From the NCBI GenBank assembly GCA_032719365.1, contig CM064873.1:9148501-9212500 (forward strand): a DNA stretch of 64,000 bases. The letters run 5' to 3'. Shown piece after piece: positions 1-11,023 of the stretch. Each line of letters begins with the position of its first letter. Within the stretch, counting starts at the first letter, position 1. The notes under the pieces were generated by a model, which did no database searches, was not told where the DNA came from, and worked only from the letters and a program-made list of their open reading frames with translations. The DNA comes from Prinsepia uniflora (taxonomy: Eukaryota > Streptophyta > Magnoliopsida > Rosales > Rosaceae). A program made the translations under genes and the position numbers.

Positions 1-1819
1 CTAGTAAGTGGTATTCCCTTGAAACTTTTGGTTCGGTTTGGAAATGGCAACTTGGCTGTTGATGCTTGATTTTCGAATTGGCTTTTTGGACGAGAGTTTG
101 GATGCCAACAGGAAACTAAAGGACTGGACATTAGGGACAGAAACGACATGGGACTTGGAAATAGAGAGGAGACAATTTGACGGTTGATTGAGCGATCAAG
201 GAGGTACTTCCTTATCTGTATTTTTGTGTTTTTGATAGCTAGAACAACTGGATAGATTAGGAAGACAATAATGGTGTTAAAACGAATGAAAAAGATGGAA
301 AATTAGACGAGAACCCCCTGCGCCAGTTCGTTCAAACCTGGCCAGCTCGAACCGGTCTGAACCGGGCTTAACAGAGGTTGAAGATGAACAGTGTTTGGCG
401 AGTGAGGCCCACGCGCAGACCCTTTGGACGACGCGTGTGGGCGTGTGGCATGTATTTCGAGGATGGTTCCAACATGACTTTTAAAGTATTTGATGTAACG
501 AACATTTTGGGAATGGTTTCGAGTTGATCGGACATCGTCTCAATAGTTTTCGAGATGTCCAAAGGTTTTAGGCCTCGGTTAAAAATAGTTAAAAATACGG
601 GAAAATTATGGGGCTTTAGTATAACCATTGTGAAGTAGTCAGTGACTTTAGTATGGGATTTTAACAGGTTCGGGAAAACCGAGGATAGCGGAATGGCTAG
701 GAATGGTGTAAGTGCGCGTATCGAGGCGACGTCGGAACGGTCTGTGAGTGGACTTTGCTTTCTAACTCTTGATGCATGCATATATGTTTTTATATGTTTT
801 CTATACATGATTCTATGATTTGATTTATGATCTTGATGGTTTACGGTTTTGCACGGTTTTCGAGATATTTACTGAATAGCACGTTTTACGAGATTTCGAA
901 CGATCTTGTGATTTGATCATGGTTTTAATGGTTTGATTTCGGGAATTGAAATTTGATTTGATTTCAAGGATTTGAAAAGTGATTTCGGGCTTGGAGCCTT
1001 GTTTATGAGCTTTCGGTTTTGAAACTGGATTTCGGAAATGAGATTTTGGATTTGGTTTTGAAGCTTGAAAGGAAAAGTCTAGATTTGGGTTCCGAATGCT
1101 AGCTTACGGAATCATTGTTGCGAATTCGGAGAAGGATTTTATGTGGTTTTCACTGTTGCTTGCAAAATGGTTTTGGGTTTAAAGACCCGGAAAGAAAAGA
1201 AAAACCACTGGATCTGGTTTTGAGTTTAAAGACTCAGATTGATTGACGGGGGGAGAGCCCTGGATTGATATGTTTTGAGTTTAAAGACTCGCTATATGTT
1301 TTGAGTTTAAAGACTCGGTGATTGTGATACCCCCGACGCCTATGATTGTCTTTTGAGTTTAAAAACTCGTTGATATCCCGAGAAGGCCTGGTTATTGCGC
1401 ATGGTTTTGAGTTTAAAGACTCGGGCGCACTTGAGATCTAGTAAACTTGTATGATTAATGTTTTTCACTGGTTTTAAGATGTTTTGGGCAGTGGCCCGGA
1501 TGATTTGGTTTTGATGAGTTTTGGGACTGAGTTCCCATATTTGAGATTTCTTTGTGATTTGAGACTGAGGCCTGGATTTGAATAAAGATTTTGATCCGGG
1601 TTTCCGATAATGGTTTTCATTGATGGTTTTGATGTGAATGGTTTCATAAGATGACTTGATATGCATGCATTGGTTTTTGCGTGGAGGGTAAAAATGTATT
1701 TATGTTTTATTGAACTGTTTTCTAAATTATACTTTATTTTTGTCCACTCACAGTCTTTTCATGTTTTCGATACCCTCCAGGTTGTTGCGGTACGGGCTGT
1801 TGGTCGAGAGAGACGGAGA
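1..1819 (+). repeat. LTR fragment, LARD-like family, 5' end outside window
   Basis: The stretch from about 300 to 1819 matches the plus-oriented solo LTR at 19836-22753 in the same order. Shared landmarks are the GCGTG-rich hairpin block near 410-450, the GATGTAACGAACATTTTGG block near 490, the GTGAGTGGACTTTGCTTTC block near 745, the GAGTTTAAAGACTC array and the GATACCCTCCAGGTTGTTGC block near 1770. The match stops at about 1819, where the solo LTR continues for some 200 more bases to its TCA end. The fragment therefore lacks its 3' end and runs off the window at its 5' end. No coding potential is seen; short open frames here are chance. Confidence 0.75.
1174..1423 (+). repeat. Array of GAGTTTAAAGACTC-type inverted repeats in LTR
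   Basis: At least six units of the form GGGTTTAAAGACCC or GAGTTTAAAGACTC occur here, spaced about 30-60 bases apart in G/T-rich spacer. Each is a short inverted repeat whose arms change together (GGGT with ACCC, GAGT with ACTC). The same motif recurs at about 22050-22153 in the solo LTR. It looks like the counterpart of the GGGCC/GGCCC hairpin arrays in the other LTRs. Confidence 0.7.
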
Positions 1820-2129
1820 GGGCCCCTGTAAAGTAATAGGGACATCTCAACATGAGGAAGCTGAAGTAAAGTGTCAAAAATTGCCTCTAAGTCCATCTCT
1901 ATAACCACAAGTTCTCAAGAGCAACTTGGAGATGAAGAAGCTGAGATAGAATGGTCCGAGGAAGATAGTTTGACCACCAAATTTGGAGAAATTATAGAAA
2001 CATGCTCGAAAACAATAATTACATCCACAAGAGTAGCAACCGTTTGAGCTTTAACCTCAGGCAAAACAATTGAAGTGGAAGAAAATGAGGTTGAGGAAGC
2101 TCGAGGCTGACCCTTGAGTTTTGAAAGTT
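1820..2129 (-). pseudogene. Distal (3') fragment of the PMD pseudogene
   Basis: This non-LTR sequence abuts the left end of LARD1. On the minus strand it gives a long serine-rich reading (for example SSTSFSSTSIVLPEV near the LARD1 junction) that joins, across the TCTTA target duplication, to the reading of 14362-14496. It lies downstream of the PMD core fragments on the same strand, so I take it as the C-terminal or 3' part of the same gene. The serine-rich part carries no family signature of its own, so its assignment rests on position. The boundary with the LTR fragment at 1819 is abrupt. Confidence 0.4.
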
Positions 2130-2728
2130 TCTTATGACAGGACCCATCCCAATCCCCCCGGGATTACCATGGAATGTGCCCTGCTCCCGTCCAACAAGGG
2201 GTGTCAAACAAGGGATAACCAAGAGCTACTGCCCAAACGGGCCATCCAGAGTGCGCAAGGACCGATGGAGGAGGTGTGCAATGTCCCAGTCTCTGCTGCA
2301 ATCGCATCCGTAATCAACCTGAAGGGCATTAAAACCAAAAGCTGTGAGTGGACAAAAACCAATAAGTTCATCAAATACATTTATAAGACATTTATGCCCT
2401 CCAATAAAAACGTATGCATGCCACGAAAACCAGTAACCAAAACGTTTGCTCAACCGAGCCATTAGGGCCTTAGCCCAAAAACCGTTAACCAAAAACCAAG
2501 TGTGGGAACTCAGCCCAAAACAGTGGAATACCACAACCATACATAATAAAACCAAGTGGGCCACCGCCCAAAGCCATAAATATAAATCCATAAATCCAAA
2601 ACCATTTAGGGTCCCTGACCCGACATACCATTTCATAACCAATAATCCATTTTTACCACATAACACATATCCAACCGAAAAGCCATTTCATAGATTCATT
2701 AATCCATATTTTACCATTACCATCACCA

Positions 2729-3440
2729 GCATCCCAGATGCTTAGCGTCCCAGACGCTTGACGTCGCTGACGTCATATCTCACGGTTTCATAAGCTACGC
2801 GTGCTGCCCGGGGTCTCTCCGGGTCCATATATCTGACATCCCTGATGTCTGACGTCCCTGACGTCAATCATAGCAATCCCGCTCCTGAGTCATCATACGG
2901 TCCGGCTGCTCCGTATAATGACCCCTCGCAGGCAATGCACGGTGACTTCCCCAGTGTCCCAGACATCTGGAGGAGACCATCATATATCCTTGTATCCAGA
3001 TGGTATATGGAAAAACAGTTTTATTAAATCCTTTTATCACATCATTACCATTGGGCCCTGCCCGAAATTTCCATAAAACCATGTAATTCCATTTAGGGTC
3101 CCTGACCCAAAATCACAATTATTAATCATAGGGTCCCTGACCCGAAATCACATTTATAATCCAACTGGGCCTCATGCCCGATTTTATGAACCACTGGGCC
3201 CACGGCCCGATTTGTAAACCAACTGGGCCCGCAGCCCGACTTATAAACCCACTGGGCCCACGGCCCGAATTCGTAAATCAACTGGGCCCCTGGCCCGATA
3301 ACATAACTCAAATGGGTCTCAGCCCGATTTCATACCAACTGGGCCCCTGGCCCGATTTCATTAACCAACTGGGCCCCCGGCCCGATTTTCAAATGGACTC
3401 CAAGTCCGAAATTTCCAACATAATTGGGCCTCAAGCCCGA
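2729..3440. repeat. Hairpin array in left LARD1 LTR
   Basis: This is a succession of short inverted repeats with mostly three-base loops. Examples in order are GCATC-CCA-GATGC, AGCGTC-CCA-GACGCT, GACATC-CCT-GATGTC, TGACGTC-CCT-GACGTCA, GGGTC-CCT-GACCC, GGGC-CTCAT-GCCC, GGGCC-CAC-GGCCC, GGGCC-CCT-GGCCC and GGACT-CCA-AGTCC. From about 3050 on, the units are spaced some 30 bases apart by AT-rich linker. The stems differ from unit to unit but stay complementary. A matching array is at 11618-12330. Confidence 0.8.
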
Positions 3441-3941
3441 GTTTATATTTCCAATTTCAAAACCATTTCATCATATTATATTCAAGACCATAAACATGGA
3501 AAATCCATGTAAAACCAGAAACCTCGATTTACGTGCAAACACGTAAATCGCCTCGAAATACGTGAAACCGTACAATTTACCAACAACCAAATCAACATCA
3601 CACAATCACAACTATAATCCATATAAAACATTTAAGCATGCATAGAATTTATAAAACCAAAGTCCACTCACAGACCATTTTAACGGTATGCCTCGATACG
3701 CGTGCCACCGGCCCTCCCGGGCCACACCACTATCACCAGGACTCCCAATCCTGTCCAAATCACATTAGAGGGTCACTAACCTCATCATTAACATCCTATC
3801 AAAGTCCCGTAATTTTCTCGAATTTTTACTTATTTTTAAACTTAATTTAAAACCTTCGGACATCCCGAACACTATCGAGACGGTGTCCGATCGACACGAA
3901 ACCAATTCCAAAATGTCCGTTACATTAAATAGGACAGAAGT

Positions 3942-6516
3942 TGACAGGACCCGCCCCGATCCTCTCTGGGACCACATGGGGACGTGCCCTGCTCCCGTCT
4001 GACACCCAAAATAATGTTCCAATTTTAACCTTAAACGTTCAAATGCATAAAACCCAAATCAATGTTTTACATCAAATCCAAAATAAACAGATGTCAGACA
4101 AGGGATGAAATCCAAACTACAAGTCGCGAGCACGACTCTAACATAAACCTGCGGGTACACCACCCAACAGGGATTCAGGTACGCAGAAGTGGATCTATGC
4201 CTCAGCCTCAGGTTCCTCCTCTACCTCATTAGCACGACCTGGAGGGGTTACCAAAACAATAAGGGTGAGTGGGCCGAAACTCAAGTTTATAAAATCATTT
4301 GATAAGTAAAACATATAATTTACCCCTTCCGTTTTCCAAACATGCATGCATCATCATTTAAAATCATAAGTCATATAACATGAATCATAAGGCATGTAAT
4401 AAAACCATAACCATAATTTTAGCCACTGCACTATACACTCCAATCCCGACATCCCTGATGTCTGACGTCCCTGACGTCAATAAGGTCACAATCACAAGGC
4501 TACGCGTGCCACTCGGGTCTCAATTTCCGAGTTCAATCCCCGAACCCTGTTCGGTTACAGCATCCCCGATGCTTAGCGTCGTAGACGCTGGACGTTCTAG
4601 ACGTCCGTGACCTCTCCGGGGTACCTCATCCGGAGGAGACAATATAATATGGAAGGATCCATACAGTGCAGTACCAAATACATTTTATTGATATCCACAT
4701 GCAAACATATATGTATACATAGGTAAAATCTGAACCGATCGTTACGTTTCATCAAACGGTCTCATGCCCAAATACCGTGAAACGTGCCATAACCGAAATC
4801 TCAATATCATCAAAACCTTTTATAGATTCCAGCATGTGAACATATAAGTAAATCAGAAAACATTTAAGCATGCAAGGGTTTAATGAAAACGGGCCCACTC
4901 ACAGTACGATCCCGCGGTGAACCTGCGCGTACGAACTTGTACCAGGATTATCGTACAATTCCTGTCAGTCCAAATCACATGTAAGGGTCACTACAAGTCT
5001 TAAACGTTTAACCACAAAGTCCGAAATAGAAACCGGCCCGGGGAAGCCGTACAACACGTTTCCCGAGGTAACCGGCCCTAAACTGACCCATCAAAGCTTA
5101 TCTCAGATCAACATGGTTAATTCACCAAAAATGTTCAGAATGATGAGAGGAACAAAAGTCATGTTGATCGTGATCGGAGATAAGGTCCAACGCGCCCTCA
5201 CGCGCCGCCCAAAGTGGCTGCGCGTGAAAGTCACGCGCCTGACACTGTAGCTACAGTGTCACCTCCCTCACCCGTTTGTCTGTAATACGGGCCTGCCACC
5301 CGTGGCTTGACCCAGTTGAATACCCACCAATTCTTACTCGATTTCAATCCAATTTGATCCTAACATGTTCATTGACTATCCAATTTAGGTTCTGTGACAA
5401 AAATCAACCTCGACACATCCCCAAACGACCCATCGACCCGCGATCAACCAATCGGGTCAATCACCAGAACTTCCTGGTTTCAAACCCATTGTCCAATTAA
5501 CTTCACAGGAAGCATAATAGGATCAAAACGAACCAAAATGAACAATCAATTGTGTCTGAAAGTACCTGAAGGTTGTCGTCCCAAGCTCTGCAACTTCCCT
5601 GAAAACAGCAGCCTCCGTCCTAGCTCAATCGTGGCTGTTAGCCTTCAATTTCGATGTGGTTGAGTTCCAAACACTCCCAGAAGACTAAACCAGGCCTTGG
5701 TTTGGTCCAACACTCACCAGAAATTAAAACCCGATTTTCCCTCCAATTTTCCCTGAAATGGGTTCTCTGGTTTTCTTCATCAATTCTCAGTGTTCTTAAT
5801 GGCAGAGTGATGCTCACACATGTTCTAATTAGTTTTAAATAACCTCAGCTGTCCCAGAGGCTCGTGGAAGTCCAAATTGTCCACTGAAACTTGTCCCCCA
5901 AAAGCTTCAAATTTCAATTAACAATTTGATCGTGCAGGCTGGACGGTTCAGGCCACGTTCAAAAGCAAAAGACAGCCCAGACTTTCCAGCACATATCAGC
6001 ATAATCAATTGTGCACTGAACCACCGCACATGGTGGTGCCGTCCATGGTTCCCCCGCGGTTGCTACAGTAACCAGGGCAAAAGACCAAAATGCCCCTGGT
6101 TCAATAATTACCAAAATGCCCCTCACTTCCTAGACCCGTAACTCAGCCATACGAAGTCCGATTTCGGCGTGTCGCCTGTCTACGGACTCCGGATATCGAG
6201 ACCTACCTAACGGTCCTTGGGTCATGTGAAAATTTGTTGTCAAACGAAAAGTCAACATTTTCGCCCGTGAAGTCCAACTTACGGTAATGCCCCCGAACTT
6301 CCGATAGTCATAACTTTTTCCTTGATCGTCCGAAATGGACGTGCCACCTGTCTATGGACTCGTGACGTCCCGAACTACGTCACGGTCACTGGTCAAAGTC
6401 CATTTGACCCACTAATCAAAAAGTCAACAATTTGGCCATACCATTCACAAGGGTAAAAATGTTAATTCAAATATTAAATTTCAATATTAAAATCCTCGAA
6501 TTTCCGGGGTATTACA
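3942..6516 (-). mobile_element. Solo LTR nested in LARD1 left LTR
   Basis: The 2575-base unit begins TGACAGGACCCGCCCC and ends CCGGGGTATTACA, and is flanked by GAAGT at 3937-3941 and 6517-6521. Removing it restores continuity with the uninterrupted right LTR of LARD1, where AGGACAGAAGTCATGTTG runs straight through near 12830. It therefore inserted after LARD1, or at least after its LTRs were made, and then lost its internal region and one LTR by recombination. It carries its own hairpin set near 4440-4610 (GACATC-CCT-GATGTC, GCATC-CCC-GATGC, AGCGTC-GTA-GACGCT) and a CACGCGCC hairpin near 5200. No coding sequence is seen. Confidence 0.9.
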
Positions 6517-8014
6517 GAAGTCATGTTGACCTCACCTCAAGATTCCCACTCACGCACCCCCACGCGCCAGCTACAGTACCAGCACAGTCATCCCCTTCGC
6601 CCTTTTGTCTGGTAAACGGGTTGAAAAACCCGCGAACAGACCCGATTCAATCTCATTCAATTTAACCTCAATTCGATCCGTTCTTTCAACTGATCCCTTC
6701 CAATCCAACTCTAATTAAGTTCTGCAAGTTCAATTTCTCGAATCGTGGTCTAAATCCTCACGACTCTTGATCGATCCTCGACGGGTCTCCGATTCGGGTT
6801 CATAGATTTCGATCCTGTTTTTCAAATTAATTAACACAGTGAGTATCGTGAGAGTGTAAGGATCATTTCTACAAGATTAATTTCATACAATCTCACCTCT
6901 AACCCAATGAACTCAAGCTCGAACACCGTCACTGTTCAACCATGGAGTTTCGTCAACCACGACCGTTTTCTTTCAATTGACGAACCCAGAAGCATCGTGG
7001 GATCATGATAAGCAGTTTCCCCACCTCAATTCCGTCGTCTAAACATTCCACGATCACGACTCAACCTCGAAATTCCTCCTCTGTCACCAAGCTCGTTCAG
7101 AGCCAAAACGACACCAATTCTTCTCGTTTCTTCGACAATTATGATCGTGGCACTCCCAGGAAGCTGAAGGTAATCTCCAATTCGATCCTCACGGCCTAAT
7201 TCTTCCCTTTCGATTTTCCCCCCCAATTTTCCCGAAATCCAAAATCCCAAATTCAGCACTCTCACAACCCCTCGTGTTTCCCCGTTAATTCAATCATCTT
7301 AGTCTCTCATTTTTCTCTCAGGAACGGCAGAGGAAGGGAGCCAATTCTCCCAGTTCATCCTCTCCCCAAATTGTGCACGGTTTGAAAGAAAAACAAAGGA
7401 AAAGGAAGGAAAATGATGGATAAGAAATGATGATGTAGGAAATGATGATGTTGGGAGGGAAACATGGAGCTGGAAACAAGGGATGGGTGACACTTGTCAC
7501 TCATCCGGATGTGCACAGTCAATAGTCACTATTCATTATTATATTATTATTTTAATCCGAGCCTCGGTTCGTAAATTCGTTTCCTTGACCATAACGTTGT
7601 CGTCGAATCTCCGATTTCGGCATGCCGCCTGTCGTTGGATTCGTATCGACGATACCTACGTAACGGTCCTTGGCCCTCGTCCATCGGACCTCCCGATCAA
7701 AAAGTCAACATTTGGCCCCAAACATGCCAAATTACCAAAATACCCATCAACTTCCGAACACCATAACTTTCTCTACGAATATCGGAATCGAGCGTGCCAC
7801 CTGTCTATGAACTCGTGACGTCCAGAACTACGTCACGGTCATCGGTCAAAGTCTGTTTGACCGCCCGATCAAAAAGTCAACATTTTGCCCACGACCAGGG
7901 GCAAAACAGTCATTTTGCACAATTTGTTCGATTCCGCCCTACTAACCATCGTTCAACCTCACTAATCAAGATTAGTGACTAATCTAATCCCGGAATTCGG
8001 GACGGGTCGTTACA

Positions 8015-8027
8015 ATCTTCCCTCCTT
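8015..8027 (-). promoter_or_regulatory. LARD1 polypurine tract
   Basis: Read on the minus strand this is AAGGAGGGAAGAT directly before the 3' LTR, the expected place and composition for the plus-strand primer. A second near copy of the tract with its neighbouring sequence is at 8072-8087. Confidence 0.8.
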
Positions 8028-11008
8028 AATAAATTTCGTCCTCGAAATTCCAACCGCTCTAATCTCAACGTACTTCCCTCCTTAATTCATTTCGCTCTCG
8101 AAACTCGACTACCCTGATTCCACAAACACCCCGTGGAAAGTGGAATCGACTACGCAACACGTGTACACCCGTACACCAACTACTTAGGCAAAACTTGTCT
8201 ACTCCCAAACGTACCACTAGTACTCAAAACGCAACGACTGCATTCAACCCCGTCGAATGACTGAAACTACTTGTTTCGAATCTGACACCACTTGTCCAAA
8301 CTACCCTCTCGTTGACGCAACAACTCGACGGTTCCTTTCCCACTCCCACTAGGAGTCAGCTGACCCCACTCAACAATCTATGTTGGCACATCCTGACAAT
8401 CTGTCGCCACACAGTTGTTGTCAGTCGAAAACTGACACTAGACTCACTCGTGGCTACACATGCCACCAACGTACTTGACTTAGTAAACATTTACCATGAC
8501 CCATTGCATAGTAATGTCCGGTTCACAACCAATCCCATGGTATCGGAACCAATCCGATTACCAACACGTTCACCGACACACCTCGGGTATATCCCGTATA
8601 CCATAACTAGACATCACAAGTCTACAAGGTATTGTACCTCAAACCATGTACGGAGTACACACATCTATCTAATGACCAGACTACAACCACCTAGGTCATA
8701 GCCAAACACATTTCAACAATGGAGCACCATTTGCCCAATCCAGCATGAGACAAAATGAAACTCCACCCATCATCTATTTCTAATTCCAAATCCGAATTCG
8801 CAATTACGTAAGAAATCCCGGATCCAAACCCAGACATCACATTTAAATTCATATCCAAATCCGAATCCGAAATCATTATTCCGTAAGCTAGCATTTGGAA
8901 TAATCGTTCCGTACCCAAATCCGGAAATATACTTTCAAGTTTCAAAATCGAATCCTGAATCGTCACCCAGAAATTCGATTCCAAATCCCGAAATCTCATT
9001 CACATTTACCAAGACACATCAAAACCGAACCTATCGGTTACCTGCTCAATACACTTGATTGACTTCATAGGGAAGCCAATCCGACCTCCACACGTCTAAG
9101 GTTGACAAAATTCGACCAGTCGGAAACCTACTCACTCGAGTAAGATACCATACGGGCTCCACTTCGAAAAGAAGTTCAACCCCGCCGTTTACGACTCACA
9201 CACCCCAAATTCGTATCGATCCTTGTCATTCCACCTAGGAAAAACCAAGGATGATCCAAAATGATTACTCCAATACTCATCCTACGTGGATGCAACAAAA
9301 ATCACTGCACTCACCACGCCATGTAATCCAACATTGTCTGCCACCAAGCAGAAAATGAAAAATCTCGTTTACCTAATTTCGAATACGTAGCTCCTCCTAA
9401 TGACCCAAAAACACACATGGGCCCACCAACCAATACACGCTCAACGTACTGGTAACTACAGTCAATGTCTGCCAGGGCAGAAAGCAAGAAGTCAACCCCA
9501 ATGACTTCGGAATACAAATCACCAAAAACGAGCACCACTCTCGTTCCCCAATCACTACTTCCCCAAAACTAAGGTTCCAACCACCAGACTTCCTACCTCC
9601 TCAATTCACTTGGACAACCACGTGTCCACAATCAATCTGTTATTGTTCCGTTCGCACATCCCAACCTTTACAGGTTCAACACTCGGTTTTCCAAGTTCTC
9701 AATTACAAAATCCCACATCTATGATAAAAGCCAACAACTCCCCAAATCCACTAATTCTCATGACGTAAGGGTCGTCATCCCAAGATTACTCAAGTCTCAA
9801 ATATATCATATTAATCCACTCATCACTTGTCATTTTACCCCTGTCGGGACTTATCCCAACACAGCACAATCTTAACTGGATCCCATCCAGTCCATCACTC
9901 AACCACTACCGAATCTCAAAGACCGAACATATGTTCATCATGATGGAGTGACACCCCAACTTGTGGCTCATCGTCAACACCATCACCGACACTAGCACCA
10001 GCGCTAGTACCAGCACCGACATACTATCAACAACACGAGTATCAGCACACAGGCATCGATGCTAGCATCAGCACAAAATTACCAACCCGCAAACATCCAT
10101 ACTGCACACCGTGTGCAAATACGACAACCCTGGATCTCCGTTCATACCGAACGACGATCCCGTACCTCACGACTATGGGTACCACTATTCTGACAATCCA
10201 CATCAGGAAAATGAACGTTCCCCGAACGTCCCCTGATCCCCAAGTATTATAACCACACTAATTACCCTCGATAGCCAGTCATCTCCATATGACTACCGAC
10301 TAACTGTCATTGCTATCGAGATCCGCATACACACATCACACCAATACCCGATCCAACACGGGATTCCATAATTTATCTCAGAACGGTATCCGTAGATCGG
10401 ATCCCATAGTTCTGCCTAGACTCACCAGAGCCATCCACATGGTCATCCATGACCTCAACCGCTCGTCGCAGCACAAGTTCTCATCCACTAGCCACAATTA
10501 AGGTTTACCTTTTGAATCCATCATATACTAGGGTTCCACAATCACAGCCTATGGTTCAACCGAACTCAACCACTTTCCATAATATAAAATTCACAACCTG
10601 ACCGACCCCGCGGTCCTGACATCGAATAGACGTCAAATCCAATCCTACCATCCCATCAACGTGGGTTCCACCACTAGGTCATCGGCCAACTCCAATGAAC
10701 CAACATACCTCACACTAGAAACCACCACAAGGGTTCACATTTTAGACCATTACTCACATGAGGTTCCCCGAACCTGGCTGCACCTAGCAGCACAACAATC
10801 CAATATCACATGACCGAACCGACGGTCCCACAATACCAGTTCATCACAATCAACCCCACCTGGGTCGAATCACATTAATGCACGGCGTATCAGGCCAATC
10901 ACACTCCATCCACTATCCAAACCCAAAAACTATCTATCAGGTTGATAACGAATTGCAGCCCAAAGAGACATCACACCCTCGACCTGCGCGTACAAATAGA
11001 GCAACCGT
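8028..11008 (-). other. LARD1 internal region, non-coding
   Basis: About 3 kb with no recognisable retroelement protein in any frame. It is collinear, at lower similarity, with parts of the internal regions of LARD2 and LARD3; for example the GACGGTTCCTT block at about 8328 recurs at about 18780 and, inverted, at about 61855. It holds a degenerate AATCCGAAT-type repeat at 8780-9000 and a GCACCAGC/GCTAGTACC-type low-complexity stretch at 9985-10080. Its role is probably structural (packaging, RNA length) or none. Confidence 0.7.
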
Positions 11009-11020
11009 GCTCTGATACCA
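11009..11020 (-). promoter_or_regulatory. LARD1 primer-binding site (initiator Met tRNA)
   Basis: On the minus strand the sequence is TGGTATCAGAGC, three bases after the end of the 5' LTR. It is the standard complement to the 3' end of plant initiator methionine tRNA used by many Ty3 and Ty1 elements. Confidence 0.9.
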
Positions 11021-11023
11021 AGT

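Larger units (their letters stand above)
2135..8014 (-). repeat. LARD1 3' LTR (left copy), interrupted by a solo LTR
   Basis: The LTR consists of 2135-3941 plus 6522-8014 (3300 bases) once the nested insertion and one GAAGT duplicate are removed. It pairs with 11024-14356 (3333 bases) over its full length with scattered substitutions. The 33-base length difference falls at one place: the right copy has an extra hairpin segment at about 12877-12909 that is missing at about 6565 in the left copy. From left to right it contains a block of short hairpins (2729-3440), a GC-rich hairpin (left remnant near 6555) and a palindrome at 7481-7506. Open frames seen in it also occur in the right LTR and carry no recognisable domain. 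Confidence 0.9.

Noticed and set aside
2226..2666. Long open frame on the minus strand (also at 11115-11555)
   Set aside because: It lies wholly in the LARD1 LTR, appears in both LTR copies, has no known domain, and follows from low stop frequency in this composition.
3174..3512. Open frame with GP-rich repeats (also at 12063-12401)
   Set aside because: It is a translation of the GGGCC/GGCCC hairpin array in the LTR, not a gene.
8312..8701. 129-codon open frame in the LARD1 interior
   Set aside because: The matching regions of LARD2 and LARD3 are closed in this frame, and composition mirrors the local CA-rich sequence.
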